Origin: Hahella sp. KA22
GTDB taxonomy: Bacteria; Pseudomonadota; Gammaproteobacteria; Pseudomonadales; Oleiphilaceae
DNA: 64,000 nt
Reading direction: 5' to 3'
NCBI RefSeq assembly: GCF_004135205.1
Contig: NZ_CP035490.1
Location: 5,003,644-5,067,643 of the forward strand
Both the position numbers and the translations under genes were made by a program. The notes beneath the pieces were generated by a model. The model worked only from the letters and a program-made list of their open reading frames with translations. It searched no databases and had not been told where the DNA came from. Shown piece after piece: positions 8,384 through 17,355 of the stretch; the stretch's first letter is position 1, and each line of letters starts with the position of its first letter.

Positions 8384-9361
8384 TCAATTGGCGTTTTTCT
8401 CTGGGTCCGGCGGAGCCACAAATAGAGCGGCGCTTGGCAGCGCCCGCATCCTCACGGGCGTTGATACATTACGAATCTCACCATCCACAACGACCCGCAG
8501 AGACTTGCGATGAGAGTCAATTTGCAGCTCTCGGCAGACCATATGTTCATAGTACTCCGGGCTCTCCGACATGCCCAACGCCATGCGCCCCAGCAGCTTC
8601 ATCAACTGCATACGCTCCTTGGCTTTAAGCACGATGGCGACAAAGCCCTGATCATCCGCCGCTTTCGCATCCTGCAGGTTCAACAGCTCCAACTGCATAC
8701 GGCTGATGGTGCTAAACAGCAACGGCGTATTGATGGCGCGGGAAAATCCTTCCGACGTTAATTTCATTCGCTGTGGTCTGGCCTGGGTCAGGCAGGTCCA
8801 TATGCCGGACAAAAACGCTACCCAGCGAAAACGTCCAAACCGTTTCTGATGCGACTCACGCGCCTGAATGATACGGGGATACAGCCCCAAACTGGCGTTG
8901 ACCGCAAACAGTATGTCGTTAACCTGATATAAAGGAATCGCCTTAACCACCCCATTGAGCGCGATATCCAAGGCCTCCGCAAAGTTCTCCGGCAATTTAT
9001 GCTCTTTCGCAAACAGGTTGAAGGTGCCGCCAGGAACAACGGCGAAGGTCACTCCCTGCTCTAATATGTGGGGCAAGGCGGCGTTAATCGTGCCGTCTCC
9101 ACCAACCACAACCAATACGGCCTGATTCTCCTTTGCTTCCTGCGCCGCCCTGCGGATAGTTTCCTGCAGACCGATGCCCTGACGAATACTGTGCGTAGAC
9201 AATATCCGGTCTCTCACACTGGCCGGCGCTGACTCCAGTTGCGCCATTGAATCTCCAGAACGTCCCTTGCCGGAGCCGAGGTTAACCAGCATCACTAGCT
9301 TACGCTCAACCGTAGGAACGTTATGTCTTTTTATTTCAGCTACTTGCATAGTGGTTACCAT
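8384..9361 (-). CDS. Diacylglycerol/sphingosine-kinase-like protein
   Basis: A 325-residue protein of the DAGK catalytic family (YegS/DgkB class), which phosphorylates diacylglycerol or other lipids at the membrane. Visible are LVNLGSGKG near residue 25-33 (family NP.SG.. equivalent), the nucleotide loop VVVGGDGTINAAL at about 82-94, and VPGGTFNLFA (about 110). The C-terminal half carries the usual beta sandwich with VVDGEI near 295. First gene of a two-gene operon with the phosphoesterase. An alternative ATG lies four codons inside. Confidence 0.85.
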   Translation of the reverse strand: MVTTMQVAEIKRHNVPTVERKLVMLVNLGSGKGRSGDSMAQLESAPASVRDRILSTHSIRQGIGLQETIRRAAQEAKENQAVLVVVGGDGTINAALPHILEQGVTFAVVPGGTFNLFAKEHKLPENFAEALDIALNGVVKAIPLYQVNDILFAVNASLGLYPRIIQARESHQKRFGRFRWVAFLSGIWTCLTQARPQRMKLTSEGFSRAINTPLLFSTISRMQLELLNLQDAKAADDQGFVAIVLKAKERMQLMKLLGRMALGMSESPEYYEHMVCRELQIDSHRKSLRVVVDGEIRNVSTPVRMRALPSAALFVAPPDPEKNAN

Positions 9362-9421
9362 TTATAGCGCCAAGGTTGCGCCTCCTGAGAATTCCGTTAT
9401 TCCAATCCGTTTTACAGCCAT

Positions 9422-9467
9422 AAAAAAGGGCCGCCGATCAGCTCGCTTACGAGTTCATCGGCGGCCC
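9422..9467 (-). terminator. Rho-independent terminator of the small cysteine-containing protein gene
   Basis: Minus-strand GC-rich stem with 11-bp outer arms (GGGCCGCCGAT/ATCGGCGGCCC) followed by six T. It terminates the gene ending at 9503. Confidence 0.85.
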
Positions 9468-9502
9468 CACTCCGCCAGGACTCTTTGCTAGGTCAAGGGC
9501 TC

Positions 9503-9706
9503 TTAACAATCCTGGTCTCTTGCGTTGACGCCTTCTTTAACGCTTTCACATGCGTCTTCCAGTCTGTTGCCTGCGTCGTTCAGAGCTCTATCTACTTCTT
9601 CGCCGATTTGCTCCGCTTCGCCATCGCCCGCATCACAAGCGGTCAGTGAAAAAGCCAACGGGGCGGCTATAACCATTGCTTTCAACAGGTCAGTGAATGT
9701 AGTCAT
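9503..9706 (-). CDS. Small secreted protein, possible lipoprotein
   Basis: About 67 residues. A hydrophobic segment with basic start (TDLLKAMVIAAPLAFSLTAC) resembles a lipoprotein signal with LTAC as the lipobox. The mature part is acidic and has two more Cys (one at the C-terminus), with a helical EEVDRALNDAGNRLEDACESV segment of entericidin/YihD-like style. I chose the second ATG: AGGAG lies 6 nt before it, whereas it directly abuts the first ATG (9712). Ends at a strong terminator. Function unknown. Confidence 0.72.
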   Translation of the reverse strand: MTTFTDLLKAMVIAAPLAFSLTACDAGDGEAEQIGEEVDRALNDAGNRLEDACESVKEGVNARDQDC

Positions 9707-9790
9707 CGTCATCTCCTCGTTTCCTAACAGTTGTTTTGTTTCATTGGCGGCGTCCTACCGCTGCCTTTCCTCTGGTTCTCAATTACAGCT

Positions 9791-9961
9791 CTATAATCGG
9801 TTTCTGCGGAATCCTCCGGCGATGATGCTGATTACGAAAAGCACCAGGAAGATAACGAACAGAATCTGTGCAATATCGGCAGTCGCTGCTGCAATGCCGG
9901 TGAATCCAAGTACGCCTGCTACCAGCGCCACGACAAAAAATACAATTGACCAATACAACAT
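9791..9961 (-). CDS. DUF1328 small membrane protein (YtjA-like)
   Basis: A 56-residue gene. The translation begins [16 protein letters not shown] and ends GGFRRNRL, with the GFTGIAA turn in the middle: two hydrophobic helices, the DUF1328/YtjA family pattern. Family function is unknown; members are often induced by stress. Ribosome binding site AAGGAGAAAGG lies just upstream. It sits 78 bp upstream of the small lipoprotein-like gene on the same strand, so the two may be co-transcribed. Confidence 0.88.
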   Translation of the reverse strand: MLYWSIVFFVVALVAGVLGFTGIAAATADIAQILFVIFLVLFVISIIAGGFRRNRL

Positions 9962-10398
9962 ATCCTTTCTCCTTACTTGTTTCCGAACTCAACAGGTAAT
10001 AATCAGAACTTGGACCAACTTTCTTTTTTATCTTACTTATCAATACATTAACGAACAAACGGGGTATTGATAGAAGAAGTAAGTCGAGGCGATCACATGT
10101 AAAGCTTACAAACCCACTGCAATTATGGGAGAAAGGTGAGAATCCCATAAGCATGGGCGTGAGAAAGTATAACTAAACGCCTGCAATCGCATGCGCAAAC
10201 AGACTGCGTAGCTCTATGCAGAAAAGATAGAAGTGAAGAAAGGAAAGAAGGAAGGAAGGAAAATATAGCCTGCAGAAAAAGGCGGGGCCGTCTGCGGTCA
10301 CTAACAGACGGCCCCTATAGCAGAACCGGACTAACGTACGGAGCGGCTAATAAGGCGCAGCCCGAAGGCTGCGTAAATCGCTTTTCTAAGGGGATGAA
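9962..10398. other. Intergenic region with GA-rich tract and hairpins
   Basis: About 440 bp with no supported gene. It holds the promoter side of the DUF1328 gene, a purine-only run around 10231-10263 (repeated GAAG/GGAA units), and two hairpins at 10284-10315 and 10356-10373 that lie just past the fpr stop. Confidence 0.6.
10284..10315 (-). terminator. Hairpin terminator beyond fpr
   Basis: GGGGCCGTCTG...CAGACGGCCCC, an 11-bp perfect stem. On the minus strand it is followed by GCC and five T. A second smaller hairpin (CGCAGCC-CGAA-GGCTGCG, 10356-10373) lies closer to fpr. Confidence 0.6.
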
Positions 10399-11184
10399 TC
10401 AGCTTTCGACGAACGCCCGCTCGATAACATAGTGTCCAAGATCCCCCTGACGGGCTTCAGTGAAGCCGCGGGAATCAAGGATGGAGCAGGTATCTTTCAA
10501 CATGCTGGGACTGCCGCACACCATGAAACGATCATATTCAGGGTCCATCTCCGGCAGACCGATGTCGGAAAACAGCTTGCCGCTTTCCATCAAGTCTGTG
10601 ATACGGCCCTGCGTGGGGTAATCTTCACGGGTAACGGTGGGGTAATAAATCAGTTTTTCCTGCACGAGTTCACCGAAGAATTCGTTCTGCGGCAGTTCGT
10701 CGCGAATCAGCTCCTGGTAAGCCAGCTCGGAAACATAACGCACGCCGTGGGTCAGAATGACTTTATCAAAGCGCTCATAGGTTTCCGGGTCTTTGATAAT
10801 GCTCATGAATGGAGCCAGACCGGTGCCGGTGCTGATCAGGTATAAATTGCGCCCCGGCAGCAGATGGTCCACGACCAGAGTGCCAGTAGGCTTGCGGCTC
10901 ATGATGATTTCATCGCCGACGCTGATTTTCTGCAAACGGGAAGTCAAAGGACCGTCTGGCACTTTGATGCTGAAGAACTCCAGCTCTTCTTCGTAGTTGG
11001 CGCTGGCGATGCTGTAGGCGCGCATCAACGGACGACCGCTGTCTTGCTCCAGGCCAATCATAATAAAATGTCCGTTTTTAAAACGGAAAGACGGATCGCG
11101 ACTGGTGGTAAAGCTAAACAGAGTGTCGTTCCAATGACGCACGCTGGTGACCGTTTCTTTACGCATTCCTGACATAATCTGCAT
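10399..11184 (-). CDS. fpr: Ferredoxin/flavodoxin-NADP+ reductase
   Basis: A 261-residue FAD enzyme that passes electrons between NADPH and ferredoxin or flavodoxin, used in oxidative-stress recovery and Fe-S biogenesis. The FAD motif RAYSIAS is at about 54-60, the NADP region GTGLAPFMS at about 117-125, and the C-terminus ends in YVIERAFVES. Length and ending match bacterial subclass Fpr. AGGAG precedes the ATG. It is transcribed away from a LysR-type gene across a 106-bp gap, the same arrangement as fpr-finR in Pseudomonas, where FinR activates fpr under superoxide stress. Confidence 0.93.
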   Translation of the reverse strand: MQIMSGMRKETVTSVRHWNDTLFSFTTSRDPSFRFKNGHFIMIGLEQDSGRPLMRAYSIASANYEEELEFFSIKVPDGPLTSRLQKISVGDEIIMSRKPTGTLVVDHLLPGRNLYLISTGTGLAPFMSIIKDPETYERFDKVILTHGVRYVSELAYQELIRDELPQNEFFGELVQEKLIYYPTVTREDYPTQGRITDLMESGKLFSDIGLPEMDPEYDRFMVCGSPSMLKDTCSILDSRGFTEARQGDLGHYVIERAFVES

Positions 11185-11290
11185 TGACTCCTGATAAAGG
11201 CGCTAAAGTTTTCATTGATCGATATTTAACCCGAGTATAATCTATCTGTAAAACAGGATTATTCAATAACTCTTATCGGATTTATCGATA

Positions 11291-12172
11291 ATGCACTACA
11301 CCCTGCGACAATTGGAAATATTTCTGGCCGCCGCTCACTTCGAGAACATCACCCAGGCCGCCAAAAGCCTGTCCATGTCTCAATCCGCCGCCAGTGACGC
11401 ACTGCGCAATCTGGAGTCCCAATTCAATATTCAATTGTTCGACCGCATCGGCAAAAGCCTCCAGCTTAACGAACTGGGGCGTATGCTGCGTCCCCGGGTG
11501 GAAGCGCTGATTGAACGCGCTCGCGACCTGGAGTTGGACTTTCAACAGCATACGGATATCGGATCACTGAAAGTGGGCGCCACGCTGTCCATCGGTAATT
11601 ATCTGGCGGTCAGCATCATGGCGGATTTCATGCAGCAACATCCCGGCGCCAAGGTATCCCTGGAGGTGGCCAACACCACCACTATCGCAGGCAAGGTGCT
11701 TAATTTTGAATTAGATGTGGGCTTGGTGGAAGGGGAAATCAACCACAACGAGCTGGAAGTGATCCCCTGGCGCGACGATGAACTGAAAATCTTCTGCGCT
11801 CCCGATCACCCGCTGGCGCACAAGAAAGTGCTGAGCGACGAAGACCTGGTGCGCGCCAGTTGGATATTAAGAGAGCGGGGTTCGGGAACGCGACAGGCGT
11901 TCGAATGGGCGATGCATGGCATTCTTCCCGACCTCAAGGTTTCCATTGAGTTGCAGCACACTGAGGCGATAAAGCGCGCTGTGGAGGCTAATCTAGGCAT
12001 TGGTTGCCTGTCGCGGGTAACCCTGGTGGACGCCTTTAAGCGCGGTAGTCTGGCGCCCCTGGAAGCACCGCACCGCAATTTCCAGCGCCGCTTCTACTTT
12101 ATTCTGCATAAAGAAAAGTACCGCAGCGCCGGTATCGAAAACTGGCTGGAGTTATGTCGCCAGCTTACCTGA
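11291..12172 (+). CDS. LysR-type regulator, probably controls fpr (FinR-like)
   Basis: A 293-residue LysR-family activator. The N-terminal winged helix-turn-helix (residues 1-60) reads MHYTLRQLEIFLAAAH, then TQAAKSLSMSQSAASDALRNLE; an effector-binding domain follows from about 90. Divergent from fpr with a shared 106-bp promoter region. By analogy with Pseudomonas FinR it would induce fpr in response to superoxide or nitric oxide. That role is inferred from position. Confidence 0.88.
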   Translation: MHYTLRQLEIFLAAAHFENITQAAKSLSMSQSAASDALRNLESQFNIQLFDRIGKSLQLNELGRMLRPRVEALIERARDLELDFQQHTDIGSLKVGATLSIGNYLAVSIMADFMQQHPGAKVSLEVANTTTIAGKVLNFELDVGLVEGEINHNELEVIPWRDDELKIFCAPDHPLAHKKVLSDEDLVRASWILRERGSGTRQAFEWAMHGILPDLKVSIELQHTEAIKRAVEANLGIGCLSRVTLVDAFKRGSLAPLEAPHRNFQRRFYFILHKEKYRSAGIENWLELCRQLT

Positions 12173-12196
12173 CACGGGCAGGAAGTATTGGACGCC

Positions 12197-12709
12197 TCAG
12201 GTAAAGTTAACCCCATATAAAAATAAATCGACGTCGCCATTGGGAAGTCGGATGGTCTTCTCCATCGCCATGCCGATTTTCTCCAACAACCGAATTGAGC
12301 TGGCGTTGCTCTGATCCACAATGCCGACAATGCGGCTCATTCCCAGTTTAGTTGCGCCAAAATCCAACACCGCTTTGGCCGCCTCGTAGGCGTATCCTTG
12401 CGAACGAAATGGCGGCATGAACGCGAAACCGATATCCACATCGTCGAGCCCTTCCCGCTTGATCAATCCGCACATGCCCACTGGAGCGCCATCGTGCTTA
12501 AGCTCAACCAGATAGAGCCCGAATCCTTCCCTTTCGTACATCGCCAACGGACCAGTCTGGATATACTGGCGCGCGCCCTCCAGCGTTCTGATTCCACGGT
12601 CGCCGATAAAACGTATCCATGATGGGTCGTTCAACAGCGTCAGAATGAAATGGTCATCCTCCAGCCGCAGCCAGCGGAGCGTTAAACGCTCAGTCTCCAA
12701 TACCTTCAT
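12197..12709 (-). CDS. GNAT acetyltransferase (RimJ/RimL type)
   Basis: About 170 residues. Opens LETERLTLRWL as in Acetyltransf_3 proteins. The acetyl-CoA binding loop is SQGYAYEAAKAVLDF (R/Q-x-x-G-x-A equivalent), and NASSIRLLEKIGM is the conserved motif B. These enzymes acetylate ribosomal protein N-termini, antibiotics or small amines; the substrate here is unknown. I chose ATG 12709, which has AGGCGG upstream and matches the family start; an in-frame ATG at 12736 and a TTG at 12745 have no good ribosome site. Convergent with the LysR gene, 24 bp away. Confidence 0.85.
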   Translation of the reverse strand: MKVLETERLTLRWLRLEDDHFILTLLNDPSWIRFIGDRGIRTLEGARQYIQTGPLAMYEREGFGLYLVELKHDGAPVGMCGLIKREGLDDVDIGFAFMPPFRSQGYAYEAAKAVLDFGATKLGMSRIVGIVDQSNASSIRLLEKIGMAMEKTIRLPNGDVDLFLYGVNFT

Positions 12710-12829
12710 AGTAATAACCGCCTGTTTATTATTCATTCTATCCAAGTTCTTTCAGCGCCTAACCAATAACGCCCGGCGTCTAGCGTTTTGCACAGCCAAA
12801 TAAGCGAATCTGCGCACTGCTCAATGACG

Positions 12830-13279
12830 CTATTGGACACTGGCCAGAACCTTTTCCACCCACTCAGGATCGTCTGGAGTCACGATAACGGAACGACATC
12901 CCTGACGTTCACATTCAATGCCCACACCGGGCAAATCGTCAATCATCAGATCAATACCAAACAGCCTGGAGGCCTTGCTGAAGCGGGAATAGCGCTGATT
13001 AGTGGCGACTGCTTCACGATGATCATCCTGGTTGACCACCTCCCCTATTCTGACGCCCCACAAACGCAACCAGGCCTTAACCAGCCAGGGGTTACGCAGA
13101 GAGGTGGTATATATCCAGATTTCATGATCTTTGGCCAGGGTTTGCATGAGCGTCGGCGCACCTGTACGCAACGCTTCACGGAACCATAATCCTGCCGGCG
13201 GCCCCAGTCGACGCTCTCCAACCGCAAAGGAGCCCGTAGTGGGAATCAAGGTGTCATCCAAATCAAATGCTATACGCAC
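12830..13279 (-). CDS. HAD-superfamily hydrolase-like protein
   Basis: A 149-residue HAD-fold protein. DLDDTLIP near the N-terminus is motif I (DxDxT), IYTTS is motif II (Thr/Ser), and LMIDDLPG is motif IV (two Asp). The cap is minimal, so the substrate may be a protein or nucleotide; unknown. GTG start one base past the AraC-family stop codon, which implies translational coupling to that regulator. Confidence 0.78.
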   Translation of the reverse strand: MRIAFDLDDTLIPTTGSFAVGERRLGPPAGLWFREALRTGAPTLMQTLAKDHEIWIYTTSLRNPWLVKAWLRLWGVRIGEVVNQDDHREAVATNQRYSRFSKASRLFGIDLMIDDLPGVGIECERQGCRSVIVTPDDPEWVEKVLASVQ

Positions 13280-13280
13280 G

Positions 13281-14147
13281 TCATTGCCCCGCTGCCGTAA
13301 AACTTTTGCGAAACGCTTGCGGCGTCACGCCTTTATGCTTCTTGAACAGGCGATTGAAGTTGGAAAGATTATTAAACCCGGCCTGTTCCGCAATGAGCGC
13401 TATCGGCGCTTCACTGTTGATCAGTTTTGAGCAGGCCTGCCCCAAACGTATCTGAGTCAAATACTGGTTAAAGCTTTGATTCATATGCTTGCTGAAAAAA
13501 CGACTGAACTTGCTGACGCTCATGTTGTGCCGCCGCGCCATATCTTCAACTGTCAGCTTATCGGCAAACGCCTGATGAGCGGCCTCCAAAATACCGTCCA
13601 GAATATCCTGCTCACGCCGATTGGTGACGCCGGAATAAAAGTTGGCCGACGCCAGCGGGCGATGAGGCGTCTGCGCCAGATCGCCCAATAATGAAAGCAG
13701 CGTAAGCAGACGGCTCCGTGGGTCTTGCTCTGGGAGACCAGTAAACAATCGGTTCACCCTCGTGTAATCCGCAGGCCGAAAACGCAAGCCACGTCGACTC
13801 TGTCTGAGTAATTCGCCTATATCGCCAAACTCGGGAAAGCCCTCCAGCAAGCGATCCACCCACTGCTGATTGAACCACAATACATAGACCGTGTGCGGCG
13901 CCTGCTCGTCAGGCCGTTGTGAGGAGCGCCAGCTATGGGGCAGATTAGGACCTATCAACACCAGATCGCCGGATTCGTAGCGATCCACATGATCGCCCAC
14001 ATAACGCTGGCCGGCGCTGTTCAGGGTGTAGGTGAGCTCGTATTCAGGATGGTAATGCCACTGAAAAGGCAGCTCGTCCAGTTGACGCAGAAAAAAACGC
14101 CAGGACGCGTCTTCCGGATATCTGACTTTTTCGTAGAGCGCTTTCAT
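13281..14147 (-). CDS. AraC-family regulator with cupin sensor
   Basis: A 288-residue regulator. The N-terminal cupin-like region (about 10-100) has the HYHPEYELTY metal/sugar-binding style segment and GDLVLIGPNLPHSW. The C-terminal AraC DNA-binding domain (about 185-285) has two helix-turn-helix units (VEDMARRHNMSVSKFSRFF, then IALIAEQAGFNNLSNFNRLFK). This layout is common in sugar or small-carbon regulators. Divergent from the PhyH-like dioxygenase across 202 bp, so that gene is a likely target; co-transcribed with the HAD gene. Confidence 0.88.
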   Translation of the reverse strand: MKALYEKVRYPEDASWRFFLRQLDELPFQWHYHPEYELTYTLNSAGQRYVGDHVDRYESGDLVLIGPNLPHSWRSSQRPDEQAPHTVYVLWFNQQWVDRLLEGFPEFGDIGELLRQSRRGLRFRPADYTRVNRLFTGLPEQDPRSRLLTLLSLLGDLAQTPHRPLASANFYSGVTNRREQDILDGILEAAHQAFADKLTVEDMARRHNMSVSKFSRFFSKHMNQSFNQYLTQIRLGQACSKLINSEAPIALIAEQAGFNNLSNFNRLFKKHKGVTPQAFRKSFTAAGQ

Positions 14148-14349
14148 AACCTTTCACCGCACCGCCGAATTGTCTGGCCATCATCGCAAAACACCCACCG
14201 GAGTCATACTATCTTGGCTACAGAGTCATTAGAAATGACTGAAAAGTATCATTCTCCGCCCTTTTTCCACAACCTGTCTCCGGTTACGCCAAGCAGAATA
14301 ATCCTGTTCCCAATCAGTATCAGCGCAGGCAAGAACAGGAGATAACAAT

Positions 14350-15315
14350 ATGAACCAGCGTTATAACTATAAAGCTCCCGGTAATCGCAGTGTTTCCGCC
14401 CCCGGCGGCGTGCAGTTGAAAGATATCCGCAAACAGCTTCCTTTACGCGTGCTCAGCGAATCTGATTTTGAGTTCTGGCGCGCATGGGGGTACGTCATCA
14501 TTCCCAATGCAGTGGATGCGAAACAGGTGCAGGCGGTGCAATCGTTGCTTTGGGAGTTTACGGAAATGGACCCAAAGGACGCCGCCACCTGGAGTAAACC
14601 GCAATTGCGTCAGCATGAAATGAAGGAACTCAACAACAGCGGCATGGTGGAGTGTTACCACCATCAGGCGCTGTGGGACAGCCGTCAGACACAACGCGTT
14701 TATAACGCATTCGTAGATATATGGGACCGCGAAGATTTATGGGTCACCATTGACCGCGCTAACCTGAACACGCCTAATCGCGACGGACGCCAATTCAGCG
14801 GGTTCATTCATTGGGATGCAGACTCGACAATGAACCCGCCCCCTATTGGCGTGCAAGGCGTATTGGCGCTGTCGGATACGGACGAGCATTGCGGCGGCTT
14901 TCAGTGCGTACCGCAACTTTTTCACGACTTTGAACGGTGGAAACAAAGCCAGCCTGCCGGCCGCGATCCCTGGGTTCCCGATCTGACAGGCTATGAGCCA
15001 GAGTTCATTCCAATGCGCGCGGGAGACCTGCTTATCTTCAACAGCCTGCTGGCCCATGGCATTCGCCCCAACAGGTCTGACCGAGTGCGTATGGCCCAGT
15101 ACATCTCTATGGCGCCAGCGGATGAGTCCGATGAAGAGATGCGGCAGTGGCGAGTGACTTCATGGCGTGAGCACACGCCTCCGCAGGGATTCGCATTTCC
15201 CGGCGATCCCAGAGAGTGGGAGAAAACGCGTTATCCGCAAGCCCAACTAACGCCGCTTGGCGAGAAGCTATTGGGCCTGAAGTCCTGGCGCGAGAGTCGC
15301 GTCGAGCTGGCTTAA
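14350..15315 (+). CDS. Phytanoyl-CoA dioxygenase (PhyH) family oxygenase
   Basis: A 321-residue Fe(II)/2-oxoglutarate oxygenase. HWDAD (about 155) gives the first His and Asp ligands, and HGIRPNRSDRVRMAQY (about 237) gives the second His and the 2-oxoglutarate-binding Arg. Family members hydroxylate fatty acyl-CoAs, ectoine or various small metabolites; the substrate cannot be told from sequence. CAGGAGA site upstream. Divergent from the AraC-family gene, which probably regulates it. Its TAA stop overlaps the stop of the next, opposite-strand gene in a TTAA. Confidence 0.85.
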   Translation: MNQRYNYKAPGNRSVSAPGGVQLKDIRKQLPLRVLSESDFEFWRAWGYVIIPNAVDAKQVQAVQSLLWEFTEMDPKDAATWSKPQLRQHEMKELNNSGMVECYHHQALWDSRQTQRVYNAFVDIWDREDLWVTIDRANLNTPNRDGRQFSGFIHWDADSTMNPPPIGVQGVLALSDTDEHCGGFQCVPQLFHDFERWKQSQPAGRDPWVPDLTGYEPEFIPMRAGDLLIFNSLLAHGIRPNRSDRVRMAQYISMAPADESDEEMRQWRVTSWREHTPPQGFAFPGDPREWEKTRYPQAQLTPLGEKLLGLKSWRESRVELA

Positions 15316-15782
15316 TCCGCTTTGGCGAACTCCGACGGCGGCTTGACCAACTCAAAACCGCTGTCGGCTTTGCCTTCTTCAATAAAGAAGTCATCGCTGT
15401 CCTGCGGAAAATTATACTGGAAGGTGTCCTCAGTAATGGAAATCACCCGAAACGAGTTGGACTTGCCGTCGTCATGCGTCTCCAGATACATACCGCCTTC
15501 GTAATCCCATGCGCCTTTCTCAAGCACCAGCGTATACTTTTTCGCAGACATATCCATGGACAGATATTCCTGCTCAAAACGACCATCCGCTGTCCGCGTG
15601 ATTTTCCAATACTCCTCAAGTCCAGAGTAATTGCCTTCGTCGTCCGCACTACCGTCACCCTGCCAAACGCCCACCAGAGCCGCTTTAGCTTTGGTTGCGT
15701 CCCCTTTCAACTCAACATCCGCATTACACGCATTCAGCGACATAGCAGCCGCTAAACAGAAAAAGCTATAAATCCGTTTCAT
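15312..15782 (-). CDS. Lipoprotein of unknown function
   Basis: A 156-residue predicted lipoprotein: basic start, hydrophobic core and SLNAC lipobox at about 15-19. The mature part opens a GVWQGDG segment and alternates short beta strands (YWKITRTADGRFEQEY, YTLVLEKGAWDYEGGMY), resembling small lipocalin-like envelope proteins. Acidic overall. Not recognised further. Convergent with the PhyH gene with overlapping stops. Confidence 0.7.
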   Translation of the reverse strand: MKRIYSFFCLAAAMSLNACNADVELKGDATKAKAALVGVWQGDGSADDEGNYSGLEEYWKITRTADGRFEQEYLSMDMSAKKYTLVLEKGAWDYEGGMYLETHDDGKSNSFRVISITEDTFQYNFPQDSDDFFIEEGKADSGFELVKPPSEFAKAD

Positions 15783-16072
15783 AAGGGAGAGCCAATCTCT
15801 TTGTGAAATGTTCTTGTATTAACCGAGGCCGTCGCCACCATCCTGAGCGACCACGCATGCTTACGCACACCCTATTCTTAGATGGCGATTGGGGGAAAAG
15901 CAAATTAGCCCAGCAATTAGTCACTCAGCAGCGGGCATGTCAGATTAAGACGAGCCAACCCTAGGCCCTAAAAGGTTTTTTCGAACAACTTCCAGGCTAC
16001 CTCAAAGCTCATCCCAGCCTAATCTGTGAGGAGATTAAAAGCTTGGAACGCAAAACTCTCACCTTAAACAGA

Positions 16073-16799
16073 TTACCTATATTGAGCGTCCGTCGCAGTG
16101 AAACCAGCAATATCATTTGCTCCCAGACCTTCACGAATCTCAGTCATTAATCCGTTGGCGGCCTTTACTGCATCAATAGAGAATGCCCTGTCGTCTATGC
16201 CAGGAAATGAGAATCTAAGTAAATCCAAACCGGTAAGCGCTTTGTCTAGAGAACCAGATCCAGAAATCTTATTGTACAGCCGAGCCGCAAAGTTTCTTCG
16301 GTAGGCTATATTTATGTCCGATACAGGCTCAACAGCTTTATCACCAACTATTACAAGCCCTTTCGGTGGAAGTTCGCGATAATCATGGTCTTTTTTTGTA
16401 TAAATCAGAGCTCCACCTGAAAAAACAGGACTATAAATTCGAGCTTTTTAAGGTGATACACGTACAATATCAGAAACATTTCCATCACCCACTAATAACT
16501 CAGCAATCTCATCACAACCTATTGTAACGAGCTTATCTAGTGGAAGATCGACTGCTAAATTTACTATATTTCCCCATACCTTATGATCTTTACCTTCACA
16601 GATAACATCCTCAACAAATTCTTCTAAATGAATTCACTCGCTCTGGATATTCTGGGTTCGATATTTCTCCTATAAGAAAAAGCCCAGGAACATTTTCGTT
16701 TCTCCTCTTAAGCCTTGGCACTGCTAAAATTTGGCTCATAACCTTACTTTTATTATGTTCTTTTATATCACGTAATAGCTCTACCATCCCCCTAATCAT
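16073..16799 (-). pseudogene. Decayed gene: one frameshift and one internal stop
   Basis: A minus-strand coding trail in three pieces. It starts MIRGMVELLRDIKEHN at 16799 (GGAG 8 nt upstream) and reads to NPEYPERV; near 16620-16640 the frame shifts by one and coding continues HLEEFVEDVICEGKDHK...DIVRVSP to a TAA at 16448-16450. The same frame then reads on as ARIYSPVFSGGALIY...FTATDAQYR to a TAA at 16073. The codon pattern stays protein-like throughout. It may be one 240-residue gene with two lesions, or two genes (about 117 residues plus a 5'-less remnant). I do not recognise the family. Strongly AT-rich against the flanks. Confidence 0.6.
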
Positions 16800-16827
16800 C
16801 TATACTCCAGAGAGTCCAGTATTTTTA

Positions 16828-16929
16828 TCACTCATTACAGTATGGATAGTACGGATCATAGCCATTAATAAAAGCACCCCAATCTCCGTTAGACATCTTG
16901 AGCGTTTTTCTAGATTTCAAGCTACTCAT
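16828..16929 (-). CDS. Short orphan peptide of 33 residues
   Basis: Begins MSSLKSRKTLKMSNGDWG and ends YDPYYPYCNE. Its ATG overlaps the stop of the upstream 90-residue gene (ATATGAGTAG), which favours translation by coupling. Tyrosine- and aromatic-rich C-terminus. It may be the front of a longer lost gene. No family recognised. Confidence 0.4.
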   Translation of the reverse strand: MSSLKSRKTLKMSNGDWGAFINGYDPYYPYCNE

Positions 16930-17194
16930 ATCTTTCTTTCTCCCATCCCCCTATATCTTCGCCATCACAAACAACACACTCAATAAAGTCCAGTATTATG
17001 CTGACATCAAAACCAATCAGCTTCCTTTTTAGGTAATATACCGCTAGTGTTTTATTAATATCCACCAAACTTGATACCTTTTCATAGTCACTGGAACTGA
17101 GTTCTCTGAAACTCCCATACCTGTCACCTTCTCCTATGGGGAAGGTTTTTCCTATCACTCCCTCTATTTTATCCTCGATGTTATATTCACTCAT
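16922..17194 (-). CDS. Small acidic hypothetical protein (possible immunity-like)
   Basis: 90 residues, acidic, no signal or membrane segment, opening MSEYNIEDKIEGVIGKTF and ending in a GWEKERYE tail. GGAG lies upstream of the ATG. AT-rich, and first in a run of small genes whose downstream members are broken. Small acidic soluble proteins in such clusters are often immunity proteins of polymorphic toxins, but no toxin gene is intact here and the assignment is only a guess. Confidence 0.55.
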   Translation of the reverse strand: MSEYNIEDKIEGVIGKTFPIGEGDRYGSFRELSSSDYEKVSSLVDINKTLAVYYLKRKLIGFDVSIILDFIECVVCDGEDIGGWEKERYE

Positions 17195-17355
17195 CTATTG
17201 CTCCATTCTATCTTCACATCAAACTCAAATTTGAACGCCCTGAACCACTATATTCAATTTTCAGATAGTGTCGATTATCAAGTAGTCGCTTACACAGTCC
17301 AAACTAGCGCCATTCCAAGCATTGCGTCCCTGCAAAGCTCAATCAAAGCCTGATT

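Noticed and set aside
10231-10263. GA-rich purine tract as a possible regulatory or phase-variable repeat
   Set aside because: Units are irregular and not placed against a promoter or start.
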